Source of the DNA: Balanoglossus misakiensis
Taxonomy: Eukaryota > Hemichordata
NCBI GenBank assembly: GCA_040954595.2
Contig: CM082582.2
Span: 3,906,001 to 3,970,000 of the forward strand
DNA: 64,000 bases
Direction: 5' to 3'
Within the stretch, counting starts at the first letter, position 1. Each line of letters starts with the position of its first letter. Positions 51,401 to 62,806 of the stretch are shown here, piece by piece. The notes below the pieces were generated by a model. It was not told the origin of the DNA and searched no databases. It saw only the letters and a program-made list of their open reading frames with translations. Position numbers and translations under genes: made by a program.

Positions 51401-54400
51401 TGTTGGGAACTCATTATGTTGTGTAGGTTGTGTATTTTGGAAAAACATATCCTTCATTGACCCCAAGTTTAGCCATTATCAGTCAACTGGCTTATGAAAT
51501 AATCCAAGACTTGAAAGTTTGAAATCAGGTGATTTTATAACAAAATATCTCAGTGAGTTGTCAGTTTTATGAACGTGTTATAATTTTTGTGCGTTGGAGT
51601 CATCTCCGAGTCAGGTTATTGACTAAGACTTGTCCTTGGTAAGTGCAATCTGTGCTCTGTGGCGGAACACAAGGTTGGTCCAGGAATAGCTGATTATTAA
51701 AGGGAGGTCCAGGGCCCGCTGTTTCTGCTGTCAGTTGAGGAGTCGTCTGTACTATCAAGTTACACACACTTTGGAGGCCCTGCAAGTAGATACTGCATAC
51801 TGCATCGTGTTTGGCATATTGAGTCAGTACAGTATTGGAGGCTTTGGTGTCACCATCTAACTTCTATTTTTTTGAAAATTCGGAATTGGGGATATGTAAC
51901 GTCTTGTTTCTAAACTTGTGAGTGTATCTACCAGGGCCAAGATGAAGTTGATGACAAAAGGAACACGGTGGATAGGTATTTATTTTTTCTCCTGAAAGTG
52001 TTCTGTATTGTGGTGATAATGATGATGATGATGATGGTGGTATCAGTGTGTGCGTCACAGACAGCTGCCATTGCATATTATCCTACATTGACTTCGGTGT
52101 TCTGTTTGTATAGCGCTGTGTGTTGAGGTTCTTGGAAGGAAACCTTCACTTAAACAACATGAAAGTTTGAGTGAAGTTGATAACTTTAATTTAATCCAAG
52201 TTGAATCATTGTGACATTGCCAATATTTTTTTTAAATAACATGTTAATTTAAACGTGTCATTTCCATATAACCAAACTGTTCCTCTTTTTGTATTCTTTG
52301 CCATATGTTTGTTGATTTAATGATGTCACAAATTAAGTGTAATTACATTCTTGTTCAGTGGAACTCCCTTAGCATGTGGTTTAGATGGTAATTACCACGC
52401 TTGGCAATTAACAGAGTGAACTTGACCTCATGTCATTGCTGGAAGGGCCAGCCATATTTGTCTTGACCTTTAGAAGTGAACTCAGTACGGTAGTTTTAGT
52501 TTTAATAAGGCCAAAGTTTTGCGTCCACTGAAAATGTAGGTGGCTAAACAGTTATATAACACACACAAAAATATAACACATAAAAACAGTTTGCCTTCAT
52601 TGACAGTTTTGTCATGCTCTATGCATGTTCCTATAGTGATTTGACATGGCCATTTTACATTGCCAATTGGTTCTATGGCTGTCATATGACTGCACAAAGA
52701 AGTATGTTGCTGCAATATGAAAATCATGGCTTATTTTTGTGACACAATATTGTCCATGAGCAAACTTTCCGAAGAAAACTTTGTGTGTGTTTTTCTCAAC
52801 AACCTCTGAAAACCTATGCACATGTAGACGCAAAACAAAGAATTTACTTACTTTGGTCTAATTGTGTCAATCAGGACTTACCAATATTTATGCACTTTTT
52901 TTCTGATTATTTTTTTACAGAAAAATTACTTTCATCCAGCGGCAGAGAACTGAGAAGAGCTTTATTTTCCCTTAAACAAATATTCCAAGTAAGTAAATGA
53001 GTCTTTGTGTAAGAGATTTTAAAATTCAAGGGTCATATTGTTGAGGTTAGTATGATCATTATGGACAATGATCTGCCACAAACTGTATGGATCAGTTTGA
53101 ATACTTTGAATACTGGCTTCTTCCTGTTGATGTTGAAATGAGTGTTTTGAGAAGATGATATGAATGTGTTCAGGATTTATGATGTTGATAGAAATGGGCA
53201 TTAGATAAGTCTTTGTAGCAGATGCTTGGCCTTGTGAGAAACGTCTGTAGAAGTTGATCTTTCTACGTTTTGGAGTGTGGAAAAGTGATTCATCTTCCCG
53301 GTAGAATACTGGAAATGATGAGTGAATGGAATTGATTCAGCATATTAACATGTAGAGTATTGTCTGATTGGGACCGGACATCATAAAATTATATTTACAG
53401 GTATTAAAAGTATTAAACTATGATGCTGTTTTCACATGTGTAGAGAATTCTCTGGAAAATTACATGTCAGTTTGAGAAGTTCGCACTGGGAAATCTTTCC
53501 TGAGATAAACATGAACATAACTTCACTGGTCTCACAGTTAAACCACAAAATTGTATATCTTTGGAATCAGGGATGTGTAAATAAATTGCTGGAGCAGGAA
53601 GAATTTGGTTAGAGCAGATAGTTTAACACAGCAAAAATGCAGGACAAGTGGGTGGAAGTTTTGACCAACTACAGAGCTATTCTTAGCCATATACTTCTTT
53701 GATTACAAAAGTCCGCTGTGCCATATCCCTGCACCACTACATGTACTTCATCAATTATTTTTATCTTTTGAATTGATTATCTTTACTTCCATGTTAGCAA
53801 AAATGAAATTCTTTTCCCCGAATTAGATAAAAAAAATCAAAACTGGCAGAGTTCAGCTGTCTTACCAAGAGTCTTTATGATTTCTTCAGATTTCTGTGAA
53901 CCGATTTCTGTAGTTCACAATTAAAGCCACAGTATTTCTCGTAGGGGCAAAATTTTGTTTGAAACGGCATCTATAATTTCTAAAAGTAGATGATAATTGA
54001 TACTGAATCGAACAGTCATCATCCCCAGCTCTGCTGATAAACTCATACAATTTACAATATAACGAGTGAAGAATGACTTTCTGTCCGGACAGAAAGTCAC
54101 GTGAGTCAGGCTAATGTTGACACACGTGACTAGTGCGCATGCGCACTCAAATGTGAATCTATGCGGAAGAGGTTTGGTCGCCCCAAATCAAGCGACTCAG
54201 CGAAGAAATGCGCACTAATTCGGCGAAATTTTGGGAAGATAACTTTATGGGAGAAATCAGTCGATGGAACCAGATCAAATCCGAAAATGGTCTGACCATC
54301 AAAATGTCAAAGTGGCACGTTTGCTGATCGACATGTACAACATTTCCGTTGTAAACAAACCCGCGCATCATTTCAAGTGTTACGGGCGATATTTTCGGCT

Positions 54401-57400
54401 TGCATGTAGCTACAATTGCCCAAACCTTTCTTCTGTCTTCATTATGTAATATTCCATGATGAATGTACTGGAAAAACGGGCTTTTTTCGATGATGAAAAA
54501 TGGATGCACACGAGAAATACTGGGGCTTTAATAATTGTTGTTCCAGTTAAATTATTCAGTGTGTCTGCTTCGTGAGTTTTTAGCCAATTCTTTTGTTTAG
54601 CCCGTATCAATTCAGGCTTGGTTTAATCAGCTTTTGTGTCCGAGACCGATGGGTATTATCATTAATGGTATAAATGTCTGGCATAGAAGATAATCAGTGT
54701 TTGATAAGAAGTCAAAACAGTTGCCGAGTTGAAACCTATATGTGCATTGTTTGTACATTTTGAACAAAAACATCCAAAAATCCAATTTTGATATTTTATA
54801 TATCGCAATCTGAGTTCAATTTGTAATCTAACTATTGACGTACTTTGGAGTTTGAATGTGTTTTATGAAACATTTTGTATGTACTTTATAGAACAATGTA
54901 AGTTGCTTTTAGACATCTCCAAACTGTTCTAAGTCATCAGTTTCAAAGTTTGTCAATCTCACAAAACCATTTGAAAGTGAGACAAAGGCACTATGCATAA
55001 AATTTGGAATATTTGTACCCTGAAAGTGATGATATGCGGTGTGGTTGTATATTATTATGAGTCATCGCTCATCCATATGGGATGTTAACAGTCTCAGGTT
55101 TTGAACACACAGTGTGTCACAGTGGTAGATTTGTGGGTGTACATTCTTGGCTCTCACCAGACTACATCATGCCCTACCTCTCAGAGCTTCCTAAATTACA
55201 TTCACTGAATAATATACTTTGAACTGTTTTGCCATATCATTTCATGTATTGGTTTCCTGCATTAGTCATCTGTGGACTGGTATTGCTGGTAAAGAAGAGA
55301 GATTTAAACAGTGCAGAAGTTTCTTTCAGGAAGCAGTTTTTCTGCAATTATTAAACATTGATAAATTGTTCACCTAATAAAAATATGGTACATTTCCACA
55401 AGTACTGATGGTACATTAGAAATTATGAGAAGAACCATCAAGTATAAAACCAGAAAGAAAAGAAAATCTTGCCAGACCAAAGTTGATGTAGAATTATGAG
55501 AACCAAAAGAATTGCTATATAATGGAAACAACAAAAACAAAACGGGAAATTTTTCCGAACAATAACATTTTGCGAAATTTGCGAGAGCCAAAAAAATGCG
55601 AAAATGAAATGTCGCATAAAAAAGTTTTTCGGAGATGATGCAGTTAGTGAAATATGAGACGTAAAAAGTAACAGTTGCCTCTTTTAATATCGGGAAAATT
55701 TCCTGTTGGGAAAATTTCCCGGTTAACATAATGTGTTATACAATTATGAAAAATTGATGCAGTGGATGTAACTCATTCCTGATGTATTTTGTTCAACAGG
55801 ATGACAAAGATCTGGTTCATGAATTCGTTAGTGCTGATGGACTGGCGTGCCTCATCAAAGTGGGTGCTGAAGCTGACCAAAATTATCAAAACTATATTCT
55901 TAGAGGTAAGTTGAGATGCACTTGCTGTCCCAAATTGTCAGTATACATAGCAGTGTGCTATTTATACTAGATTGTGTTCAGAAAATATTAGCCAACTTGG
56001 TGTAAAGTATTAACATGTACATGTATTGGAATAATCTGTCATGTAGTCAGTTTAACTGTTACACTTGTTTCAGTTACGGACACTACCTCAGTATGGGCCT
56101 TCCATCTTCAGGGATGTAGAAAATAACTGACAGCTGGCAAAACAAGTAGCTTTTACTTTAGCCAAAAAAATGTTGGCTGTGAAAACATCAATGGAAAATC
56201 TCTGTACATAACTTATAATCACTTATAATTGTAGTTTTACCAGCTTTATCAAATATTTCCTACATCAATACATTTTCTGTAAACTTTTGAATTTGCCTGT
56301 ATATCTGACTATCACAAGACTTAGTAGAGTAATTCCAAAGGTTGCAGTCAGTGCCTTCATTTCTACAAAAAATGTAATTAAAACTATTTTATACATGTAC
56401 TTCATATCTTGCAAAGGAGACACTGTAGAACTTGGCAAAATCAAAGTAACTGGAAGACTTCACTTGATCCGTCAATGTTATACATTTCCTGCAGTAGTCA
56501 ATGTTAGGTTTATTGAAACTATAAAATAAATGATAAAAGTTTTACATCAGCTATGCTGGTTGTTTCTATGCTTAAAACCAAATATCCATCCGTTTGAATT
56601 CTTTAGATGGAAAAAAATTACGGAAGTCAGGTACTTTATGTATAATGTCTGTAATACCCTAACACCCCTGTTTTGCTCTAATGGATCTGTCCATACCATA
56701 GACACAGTGGGGTTGTACCAAATTATAGTGTTCAGCAATTTCACCTTTTCACCTTTGCGTTCCTTGCTCATTTGACCAGTGGTCATCTTTTGACATTTGA
56801 GAGGAGGTTAAAGGTTAAAGGGTATGGAGTCATGCACTAGAATTATCTGCAGCAGAGAAGTTTATTACAATCTAAGAATTTGAGCTACCCACAAAGTAAC
56901 CGTTCTGAATGTGGAAATTTGTTTGAATTTGGTATTTTACAGTAAAACATCATATCCTAGCGTAGTAACAGTAAAACCAGTCTAAAACCAGTCTGAACCA
57001 AGACTTGTTTCATCCATAAGATTTGCATTGCTTTGTCATTCCAGATGAAGTTCAGACAGGGCTTATGTGTATTACTGGATTCTAGACTAGTTTTCTAATG
57101 TGTGAAATTAATCCATATGTTTGTGCCAGAGAGACCACACATTACGATTGAACCAACATAATCACCCCAGAACTGACAAAAATTGGTCATATTTTATTGC
57201 CCACGGTCAGAAATATCAAACTTCCATCATGTGCTGTCATCTGACAGACTGTCAGTAGTTGACACACTCCAGCAATAGTTTATCAAGATAAAATTTCATT
57301 GCAGCCAAGCAGTAGAGGTCAGTGTTGCAGCAAAGTGGTCATTGACACTCCAGCTTTTACTTGTAGCTAGGACTTTCACTGACTGACTCTGGTGCAGGAT

Positions 57401-60400
57401 GATATCCGGGAAGTGATCCATGACTAGTGTTAACTTGCACTCTCCAGTGTTAACTTGTACTGACCAGCGTTAACTAGTGCTGACTATTGATAACTAATGC
57501 GTGGATTTGCACTAGCCACTTTATCAATACCACCTATGCAATGACTATTTAGACTGTCGACAGTCCCTCGCGCCTAATGTGTATCGATTCGGCGTTTCGT
57601 GCGAGGCCCGTTAGGCCCGTATCTTTTATGGGCCGAAGGCCCGAGGGCGTGGCCCGAGGGACTGTTATACCTTGTTTCGCCCTCACACGGGCACTGTGGG
57701 AAAATGCCCCTGTAAAATGATTGACAGTTAATACGTCATAAACTCATTGACCAATCATATTGTCACGCGGTATCAATTTACGCCCCTATATGCAAATTGT
57801 ACTACGTCATTTTCTGCATGCATAATTAATATCAAGGCAAGGCTTACAAGCTATAACAGTCCCTCGGGCCTTACGGCCCTCGCACCACGAAATGCCGAAT
57901 CGGGCCTTCGGCCCTCGCACGAAACGCCGAATCGATACACATTAGGCGCGAGGGACTGTCGACAGTCTATGACTATTGAATTGTACGGACTATATGTATA
58001 CACTAACTACATTGTACTGTTGACTTGTACCAGTCTTTGTAACTATTATTATACTGACTGTTATTAGCTTGTTCTGGCAAGTGATGACTGGTACTAGCTG
58101 GTACTAGCAAGTGATGACCTACATGCATGTTGGCTGATGTTGACCAGTGCATTCTACACTGATTGGTGATGGCTTTGATTTACAACAACTGACAGTGACC
58201 GACAATGACTTTTATTAACTGACAATGACCTGACCAACCGATGATTACTTTATCATTGATTTGTTGTGTTGACAGCTTTTCATGACTATGTAGCCGGCCT
58301 TGCATCCAGCCTGTGTTTTTGTGGCTCTGGCCAAGCTCTTAGGCAATAGATCCTAAGGGAGCTGGGGTGGGGGTGGTGTGATTCTATTTTATTGGGTGAC
58401 CCCCAATGAATCCACTGCCCCCCCCCCCCCCCATGCCAAAGAAACTGACCAGTCCCTAAGTTAATGGCTGTTATGCTAGCTGGCTCTGATGCCAGTTGTA
58501 GCCAGTTCATTTGGGTGCAGTCAAAAAATGGCACGAACACATCACAACATATGTCTTCTGTGACTCACCAAAGGCATGTGATGTGGTCAACAGCTGTGAC
58601 ACCCAGTGGAGGAGATTGAGAGAAGGAGTCAGTGTCTGGCTTAGATAAGTAGAAAAGCTCTGGCTGTAAAAATTTAATTGCCTGTAACACGATTGTCAAC
58701 TGTTTTTGCACAAAATATCAAGTGAATGACATTGCAAAGTATCAAGGTCAGTTGAAAACAGAGAATCTAGGAATTTTATCCTTTGCCAGGGATGTCAAAG
58801 CAATTTGTCAACAAAAATATTAAAGTTTTGTAAAGATTTGCATTTTACCATAATTTGCTAACGTGTTCATAACAACAGAGACCAGCAAAATCTGTCGACA
58901 AAAGTTGATCAGAATTTTCAGAAATGTGTTGTATATTTGAGATTGATGTAGTATTCACATGATAAATAACCAGATGGAAGACCAGCTGGACATATGGATT
59001 GATTTTCCCCACATTTTGAATTGTACAGCCAGGCGACTGCATCTTGGACTGTACCATTCTCTGGTGGGATGGTTAGCGTCAGGGGTATCGTCATGAATTT
59101 TTTTAAAAAGGAAGATTTAAAAATGACTTTATTTAAAAACCAAAAATTGAATTTATTCACGAAACTAAATCACTTTTAAATAAATTCATAACCGTAACCC
59201 TATCACTAACCCTAACCCCAGTGCTAACCTTGGCCAATGCAGAGTGGTAATGTCCAAGGTCTCGGCTCGTGTGGCAGTACAATTTACAACTTTGGCATAT
59301 AGCACTCAATCCTTCTCAGATGTAATGTTGACATCTGATGCCACTTCACTGGTTTTCTCATCACCAAATAACACTTCTGCAGAAAAAAAAAAAGTTTTTG
59401 AAACTGCTGAAGAGCTCTTTCACTTTAAACTACCAGCTCTTTTTATGAGATTATTTGCGCAGAAACACCCCTGTACTGAAATTCTTTCTAATGAGGTCAC
59501 AGTCATTGATTTTAAGGGAAAATATTGGATTTAGAATTAAATTTCAACTAGCAGTTAAATTTATATTGCCAGCGTAAAATTTTGAATGGCTAGTGTGGGT
59601 CCTGTAATGGAATAAACAACAGCAACATTAAGATCAGTTTTGACTATAGTATTGGCACAAGTGTGTGCCCACTTGGCCACTAAAGGGGGAGGTCACCAGG
59701 GGTGGTTTTGTGTATATGTGTCCTGGGAGGTTGGTTAAAGCCAATAGAGGTCATTTGCACCAAACAAAAGTCACCCGTTTTGCTAAAATCAAAGAATAAC
59801 TGAATTTGTAGGGCTTCAAAATAGTGCATTGTGGGGGAAAAAGCACCAAATCTGACCATGTGACCTGGTCTCAACCATTGATGTACAGGTCCGAAGCACT
59901 ATTGATTTCAATGGATGCAAACAATAGAGTGGGCCATTTAAAGGTCATCCGGTCAATAGTGCATTGCTTTTAAAAAAGATTTAAAACAGTCAAACAGGTT
60001 TATGTCTAAAGCGTAATCTATGGTTGGTTGAATCTAACCCATAGGTCTCTTCTCTTAATCGACTACATGTACAAGACACATTGCATGTCCCTTTCTGGTT
60101 CAGCCTGACTGACACCACATCAAACATGACCCAATTGGGATATACCAAAGGTGAAAGATATTAGGTTTAACATCAGTTTGTCTTTGAATATACCGGGGTA
60201 CACACATGTCTTGTCAGTATCAACATAAAACTTAGTCACCCATTTTGCCAGTCAAGTTTGAGAACTGCCTGGCCTGACCTCAGTTGTGAGGGCAAGACTG
60301 CAAATCGAAATCACACATTTTATGATCTGGATAGCTGTGGCTTATATATGACCTGAAATCAAACTTTTCAGTTGTCATTGCTTCAGACTAGCACAGTGAC

Positions 60401-62806
60401 ATCAATATTAAATTTCATGTAAAACATGTTTATGTAAAATATCTGAGTCTGGTCATTTGTGTTTTATATCATTCTACTGTACAATTGCAATGTAGTATTA
60501 TACCGGTAGTTGATCAAAATGGAGTTTTTCAGCCATGTACATCATTGATACATTTGATCTGAAGCAAGATGTAATGTCATACGATGTAGTGTAGTGTGAT
60601 GTAGTGTCCATGGGCACTACTTTTTTGAAGTCACCTGTTTGACTCTAATCACCAGCAGTCAGTATGGCACCCTACCGGCGCCTGTTTCCATGGTGGTGCC
60701 AATCCCAATGTCCAATTTAATTTACAGTGATAGAGAGTCAATGCGGTATCACTTCTGTATGATGTTTTGTAATCTGTTTTACTGTAGTGTGATTAGATTG
60801 GCTATACCAAAGGTCATTGTAGGTGAAGAGGTTGTAGCAATGCATATATCTCCTGCTAGAAATCTTTACCAATGTCACAGCATTCTTGTCACAGCATTCT
60901 TGCTGTGACAAAGCCATTAACATTATGATGTTTTTCCCCCTTGTTTTTCACAGCCCTGGGACAGGTGATGCTATATGTGGATGGTATGAATGGAGTTATT
61001 GAACATAATGAAACAATACAATGGTTATATTCCCTGATAGCATCAAAAGTAAGTTTTATATTCCAAAATGTGTAAAATGAGATGAATACTATGTGTTCAA
61101 ATGTAATGAGCCAACTTTATACATACTGGTAAGTTCATGTGGAAAGATTGTCATTTTCTATAATTTGATTATTAAGATGGGGCACCGGTATCTTTTTGTC
61201 AATTGTTATGAGCCTATACAGGGCAGAACACTCTGTTTTGAATGATACCGCTATGAATGTCTGATCAGAGGCTTGCAATTATCACTAGTTGAAAATGCAC
61301 ATGATGGTGAGCACACTCCCTGTGTGGCTATGGCTATGCCACCTCCAACTTGGCCATAGCATCTGTCAGTGCTAGCGTGTGCATCCTGTAACCACAGTAA
61401 CTCGATGGAACCTTATTTTGAATGACTTTTAAGTTGTTGATTCTATGTATATAAGGCTTTGAACCTTGTCGAGTCCTCTGCTAAACACCATTAATTAGAT
61501 TTAAAGATTTAAAATGCAATTGCATTAATTGTACCAGTGCCAGTGTTGTAATATTGTGCTCTATCCTCTTCCTTTGTTTCAGTTTCGGTTAGTGGTGAAA
61601 ACGTCGCTGAAACTGCTTCTAGTTTTTGTAGAGTACACAGAATCCAACACACAGCTGTTACTTCAAGCAATACACATAGTTGATAAGAAACATGGTAAGT
61701 CGACACATACAGTCAAGGTCCATGATAAGAACCCTGACAAAGTGTAACTTGTTTAATTGTCATTGTTTTCTAAGGGGAACATAACTGAAAATTAAAAAAA
61801 AACACATCTTTCTAGGGGGAAACATACAATGTTTCTTTGATATTTGCTGCATTTATAACTATTACAGCCTTCATAAAACGGTTCTGTAGTTTATCATTTT
61901 TTTGCGTTTTAGAGTTTGTAACTTGAAAACAGAACAGGTATTACATGTACAATATATAAATTAATGAAGGCCTGAAGAAAAATACTACTAGCAATGGATT
62001 GCTATTGTGTAGTTTACTGGAAAAAAGTTATAAATTACAGGTGTTTGATATAGCTGGTTGCATGACAACCAAATGTGTCCAGTTGTGTGATATATTAAAT
62101 GTCAATATATTATATGAATTGGTCTCTCAATATTTAGAGAGTACTTCATTGGAAAGGGCCATTTCCTGTAATATAGAACCATAAACCACTTATAGAGACA
62201 TGAAGTTAGGGGTACTGGGAAACTTATGTTTGAATGAATTATGATCTTCTCACAAAATGTGTGGGAAACTCAGTTTTCACCCAATCACTGCCCCATTTTG
62301 TCAGCGTTGACATTAAATATACAGAAGATTAACTGACAAACACATGTTTGTATAAACACATTTGTTTTCTAAGTTCATGGTACAGTTAGTAGATTGGCTG
62401 CAGACAACCAATGCATCATTGGCTGCAGACAACCAGTGTATCGTTGTGTAATGTTATGTCACTCATGCATAATTACAATTTTCGGTCTGATTGGAAAAAC
62501 ATCTAAGGCGAAGGGTTTTCATTTGAGGCTAGCTGAATAAAAAGAGCATTTTTTAATATTGAACAAATTTCAGTCCAGTGTGATGATTTTTTTTCCGTAA
62601 CCCCTTTCACTTTGTGGAAGACACATTCAATGGTCATTGGACCAAAGTTCAGTGTTGATGCACGCATGCATGCAGGCCCTTTCTGACCTCTTCTACCGTG
62701 TGTCTGAATTACAGGTCATCCACCCTGGCATAATGTGCTGTTATTGCTGAAAGATGAAGGGCAGGACTCGGAAATCTTGGTGTATACCATGACACTTGTC
62801 AATAAG
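27455..62806 (+). CDS. FHOD: FH1/FH2 domain-containing formin FHOD, 5' part (runs off the window)
   Basis: Formin that organises actin filaments, related to vertebrate FHOD1/FHOD3 (stress fibres, sarcomeres). Exons seen: 27455-27625 (start codon, 57 codons), 27768-27868, 52921-52988, 55800-55905, 60954-61048, 61583-61694 and 62715-62806, all with GT-AG ends and compatible phases among the last five. The first two give the N-terminal GTPase-binding-like region ([28 protein letters not shown], then [17 protein letters not shown]). The others give FH3/armadillo repeats: [90 protein letters not shown]. The exon that should code for the conserved LRTQLSVRV-type segment, between 27868 and 52921 (enter phase 2, exit phase 1), was not found. 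FH1, FH2 and the tail lie beyond 64000. The start sits in AAGATGGCGACC, a YY1-like context. Confidence 0.93.
27935..28147 (+). CDS. Possible in-frame cassette exon of FHOD
   Basis: A 213-nt segment bounded by a good acceptor (accctgcag) and a strong donor (catag|gtaagtg), 66 bp after FHOD exon 2. Its length is a multiple of three and it is open in the phase left by exon 2 (71 codons, starting [10 protein letters not shown]). CpG content is higher than in the surrounding intron. The peptide matches nothing known in FHOD. Another frame is also open up to a TAG at its end, so composition alone may explain this. Confidence 0.25.
   Translation, partial: RASSIPRQPFNTIYKHEFSPVGSIQFCKYEIEGQTRRIFSQRLYVNSVCTSDENMQWCYEPSWPFEFTDA
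31992..33813. mobile_element. 1.8-kb inverted-repeat element
   Basis: Ends CAGTCAGATCGCACGG and its complement, continuing with a weaker match (tcatttgcatatg both sides). GTGT lies on each flank (31988-31991, 33814-33817), a possible 4-bp duplication. Inside, a 28-bp block (gtgtaacggtcagcttaaaa...) occurs twice in direct order (about 32379 and 33492), and a 29-bp unit with tggcgctcac occurs in tandem near 33320-33380. CpG-rich, no transposase. Confidence 0.7.
36671..36825. mobile_element. 155-bp TA-flanked MITE (CAGTGAAACCTGTC)
   Basis: CAGTGAAACCTGTC at the left and GGTTTCACTG at the right, TA on both sides. The interior repeats aaggacacctctctatt. Related to 38624-38773 and more distantly to 6952-7902. 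Confidence 0.85.
38624..38773. mobile_element. 150-bp TA-flanked MITE (CAGTAAAACCTGTC)
   Basis: CAGTAAAACCTGTCTATTAAG at the left, GACAGGTTTCACTG at the right, TA on both sides. It has the same gagaggtgtcc interior as 36671-36825 but in the opposite orientation. Confidence 0.85.
39901..40040. repeat. Poly-C tracts with a direct duplication
   Basis: A C run precedes acatttgagacacctgacat at 39909. A longer pure C run (39991-40010) precedes the same 20-base segment about 110 bp later. Looks like a local tandem duplication. Confidence 0.7.
41824..41916. mobile_element. Short TTAA-type inverted-repeat element
   Basis: tttaaccccttcaccaccatgg at the left and gggtgaaagggttga at the right, with the family core (tgttttctatgg, ggttggacctc). 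Confidence 0.7.
42396..42482. mobile_element. Short TTAA-type inverted-repeat element
   Basis: ttaaaaccctttagccactgtgg at the left and gagtgaaagggttaa at the right. The core is diverged (ccattgtttcccatag, gaacctctac). Confidence 0.65.
44351..44752. mobile_element. 402-bp TAG-ended element with 9-bp target duplication
   Basis: Ends TAGCCCAGAGACACAGGC and complement (one mismatch). After diverged spacers a second inverted block AACGCCCGGTGACAGTC follows. A perfect 9-bp duplication TTCTGTTCT flanks it (44342-44350, 44753-44761). The interior is unlike other elements here and has no reading frame of note. The end and duplication class match the Mutator-like foldback group. Confidence 0.88.
46797..46896. 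mobile_element. 100-bp palindromic TTAA element (best-preserved copy)
   Basis: TTAACCCTTTCACCCCCAG at the left and GGTGAAAGGGTTAA at the right, with TTAA intact on both sides. Orientation is opposite to the copies at 41824 and 42396. The TTAA/CCCT start resembles piggyBac-type MITEs. Confidence 0.8.
47479..47522. repeat. Two 22-bp tandem units
   Basis: tatcgtccatttctcctggcc followed by tatcgtccatttctgctagcc, FHOD intron. Confidence 0.7.
47680..47715. repeat. 12-bp hairpin
   Basis: acatatcttccg and its exact complement separated by 12 bases. No flanking duplication seen. Confidence 0.6.
49179..49313. mobile_element. Decayed CAGTAAAACCTG MITE
   Basis: The left end CAGTAAAACCTGTCTATACC is intact. 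The right end (atggttttactt) is diverged and the TA flank is lost on the left. Confidence 0.55.
49342..50604. mobile_element. 1.26-kb inverted-repeat element with 25-bp subterminal repeats
   Basis: Ends GGGTGTCTCAAAACACATTG and complement extend into inverted arms of over 100 bp. The left arm carries five copies and the right arm at least two full copies of a unit of about 25 bp with tgcgaccactagcac. GTAT on both flanks (49338-49341, 50605-50608) is a possible 4-bp duplication; TA is also possible. The interior is CpG-rich and promoter-like, with no recognisable transposase, so the superfamily is undetermined. Confidence 0.75.
50620..50668. repeat. 14-bp hairpin beside the 1.26-kb element
   Basis: agtctagaatccag and its exact complement with a 21-base CA-rich loop. 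The right arm sequence ctggattctagactag recurs at 57075-57090. Confidence 0.7.
52013..52037. repeat. (GAT)n simple repeat
   Basis: Tandem gat units in FHOD intronic sequence. Confidence 0.7.
53925..54527. mobile_element. 603-bp TTAA-flanked element
   Basis: AGCCACAGTATTTCTCGT at the left and ACGAGAAATACTGGGGCT at the right (one mismatch), with TTAA on both sides (53921-53924, 54528-54531). Inside are a 26-bp perfect palindrome at 54074-54099 and an NRF1-type TGCGCATGCGCA at 54134-54145. No transposase. It lies between two FHOD FH3 exons. Confidence 0.8.
57390..58260. repeat. Degenerate TGAC-rich minisatellite, interrupted by a transposon
   Basis: Imperfect units such as gttaacttg-actgaccag and ggtactagcaagtgatgac recur on both sides of the element at 57550-57969. 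Confidence 0.5.
57550..57969. mobile_element. 420-bp TAG-ended foldback element with 8-bp target duplication
   Basis: Perfect terminal inverted repeats of about 57 bp (TAGACTGTCGACAGTCCC...). The 8-bp duplication TGACTATT lies on both sides (57542-57549, 57970-57977). A second inverted pair sits inside (gagggactgttata and complement), so gacagtccctcg-type motifs occur four times. Very CpG-rich compared with the flank. Confidence 0.88.
58352..58459. mobile_element. Diverged relative of the 14895 MITE, with a poly-C run
   Basis: The right end gaaactgaccagtccctaag matches the element at 14895-15058. The left end (cctaagggagctgggg) is diverged, and a C run at 58418-58432 breaks the interior. Confidence 0.55.
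62393..62442. repeat. Two 25-bp tandem units
   Basis: attggctgcagacaacca followed by -atgcatc and -gtgtatc variants, in a FHOD intron. Confidence 0.8.

Larger units (their letters stand above)
27869..52920. other. About 25-kb FHOD intron region
   Basis: Apart from the cassette candidate and the transposons listed separately, this is AT-rich intronic sequence without recognisable genes. Open frames here are short, unconserved and mostly lie in CpG-rich transposon interiors. A missing conserved FHOD exon is expected somewhere inside. Confidence 0.6.
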
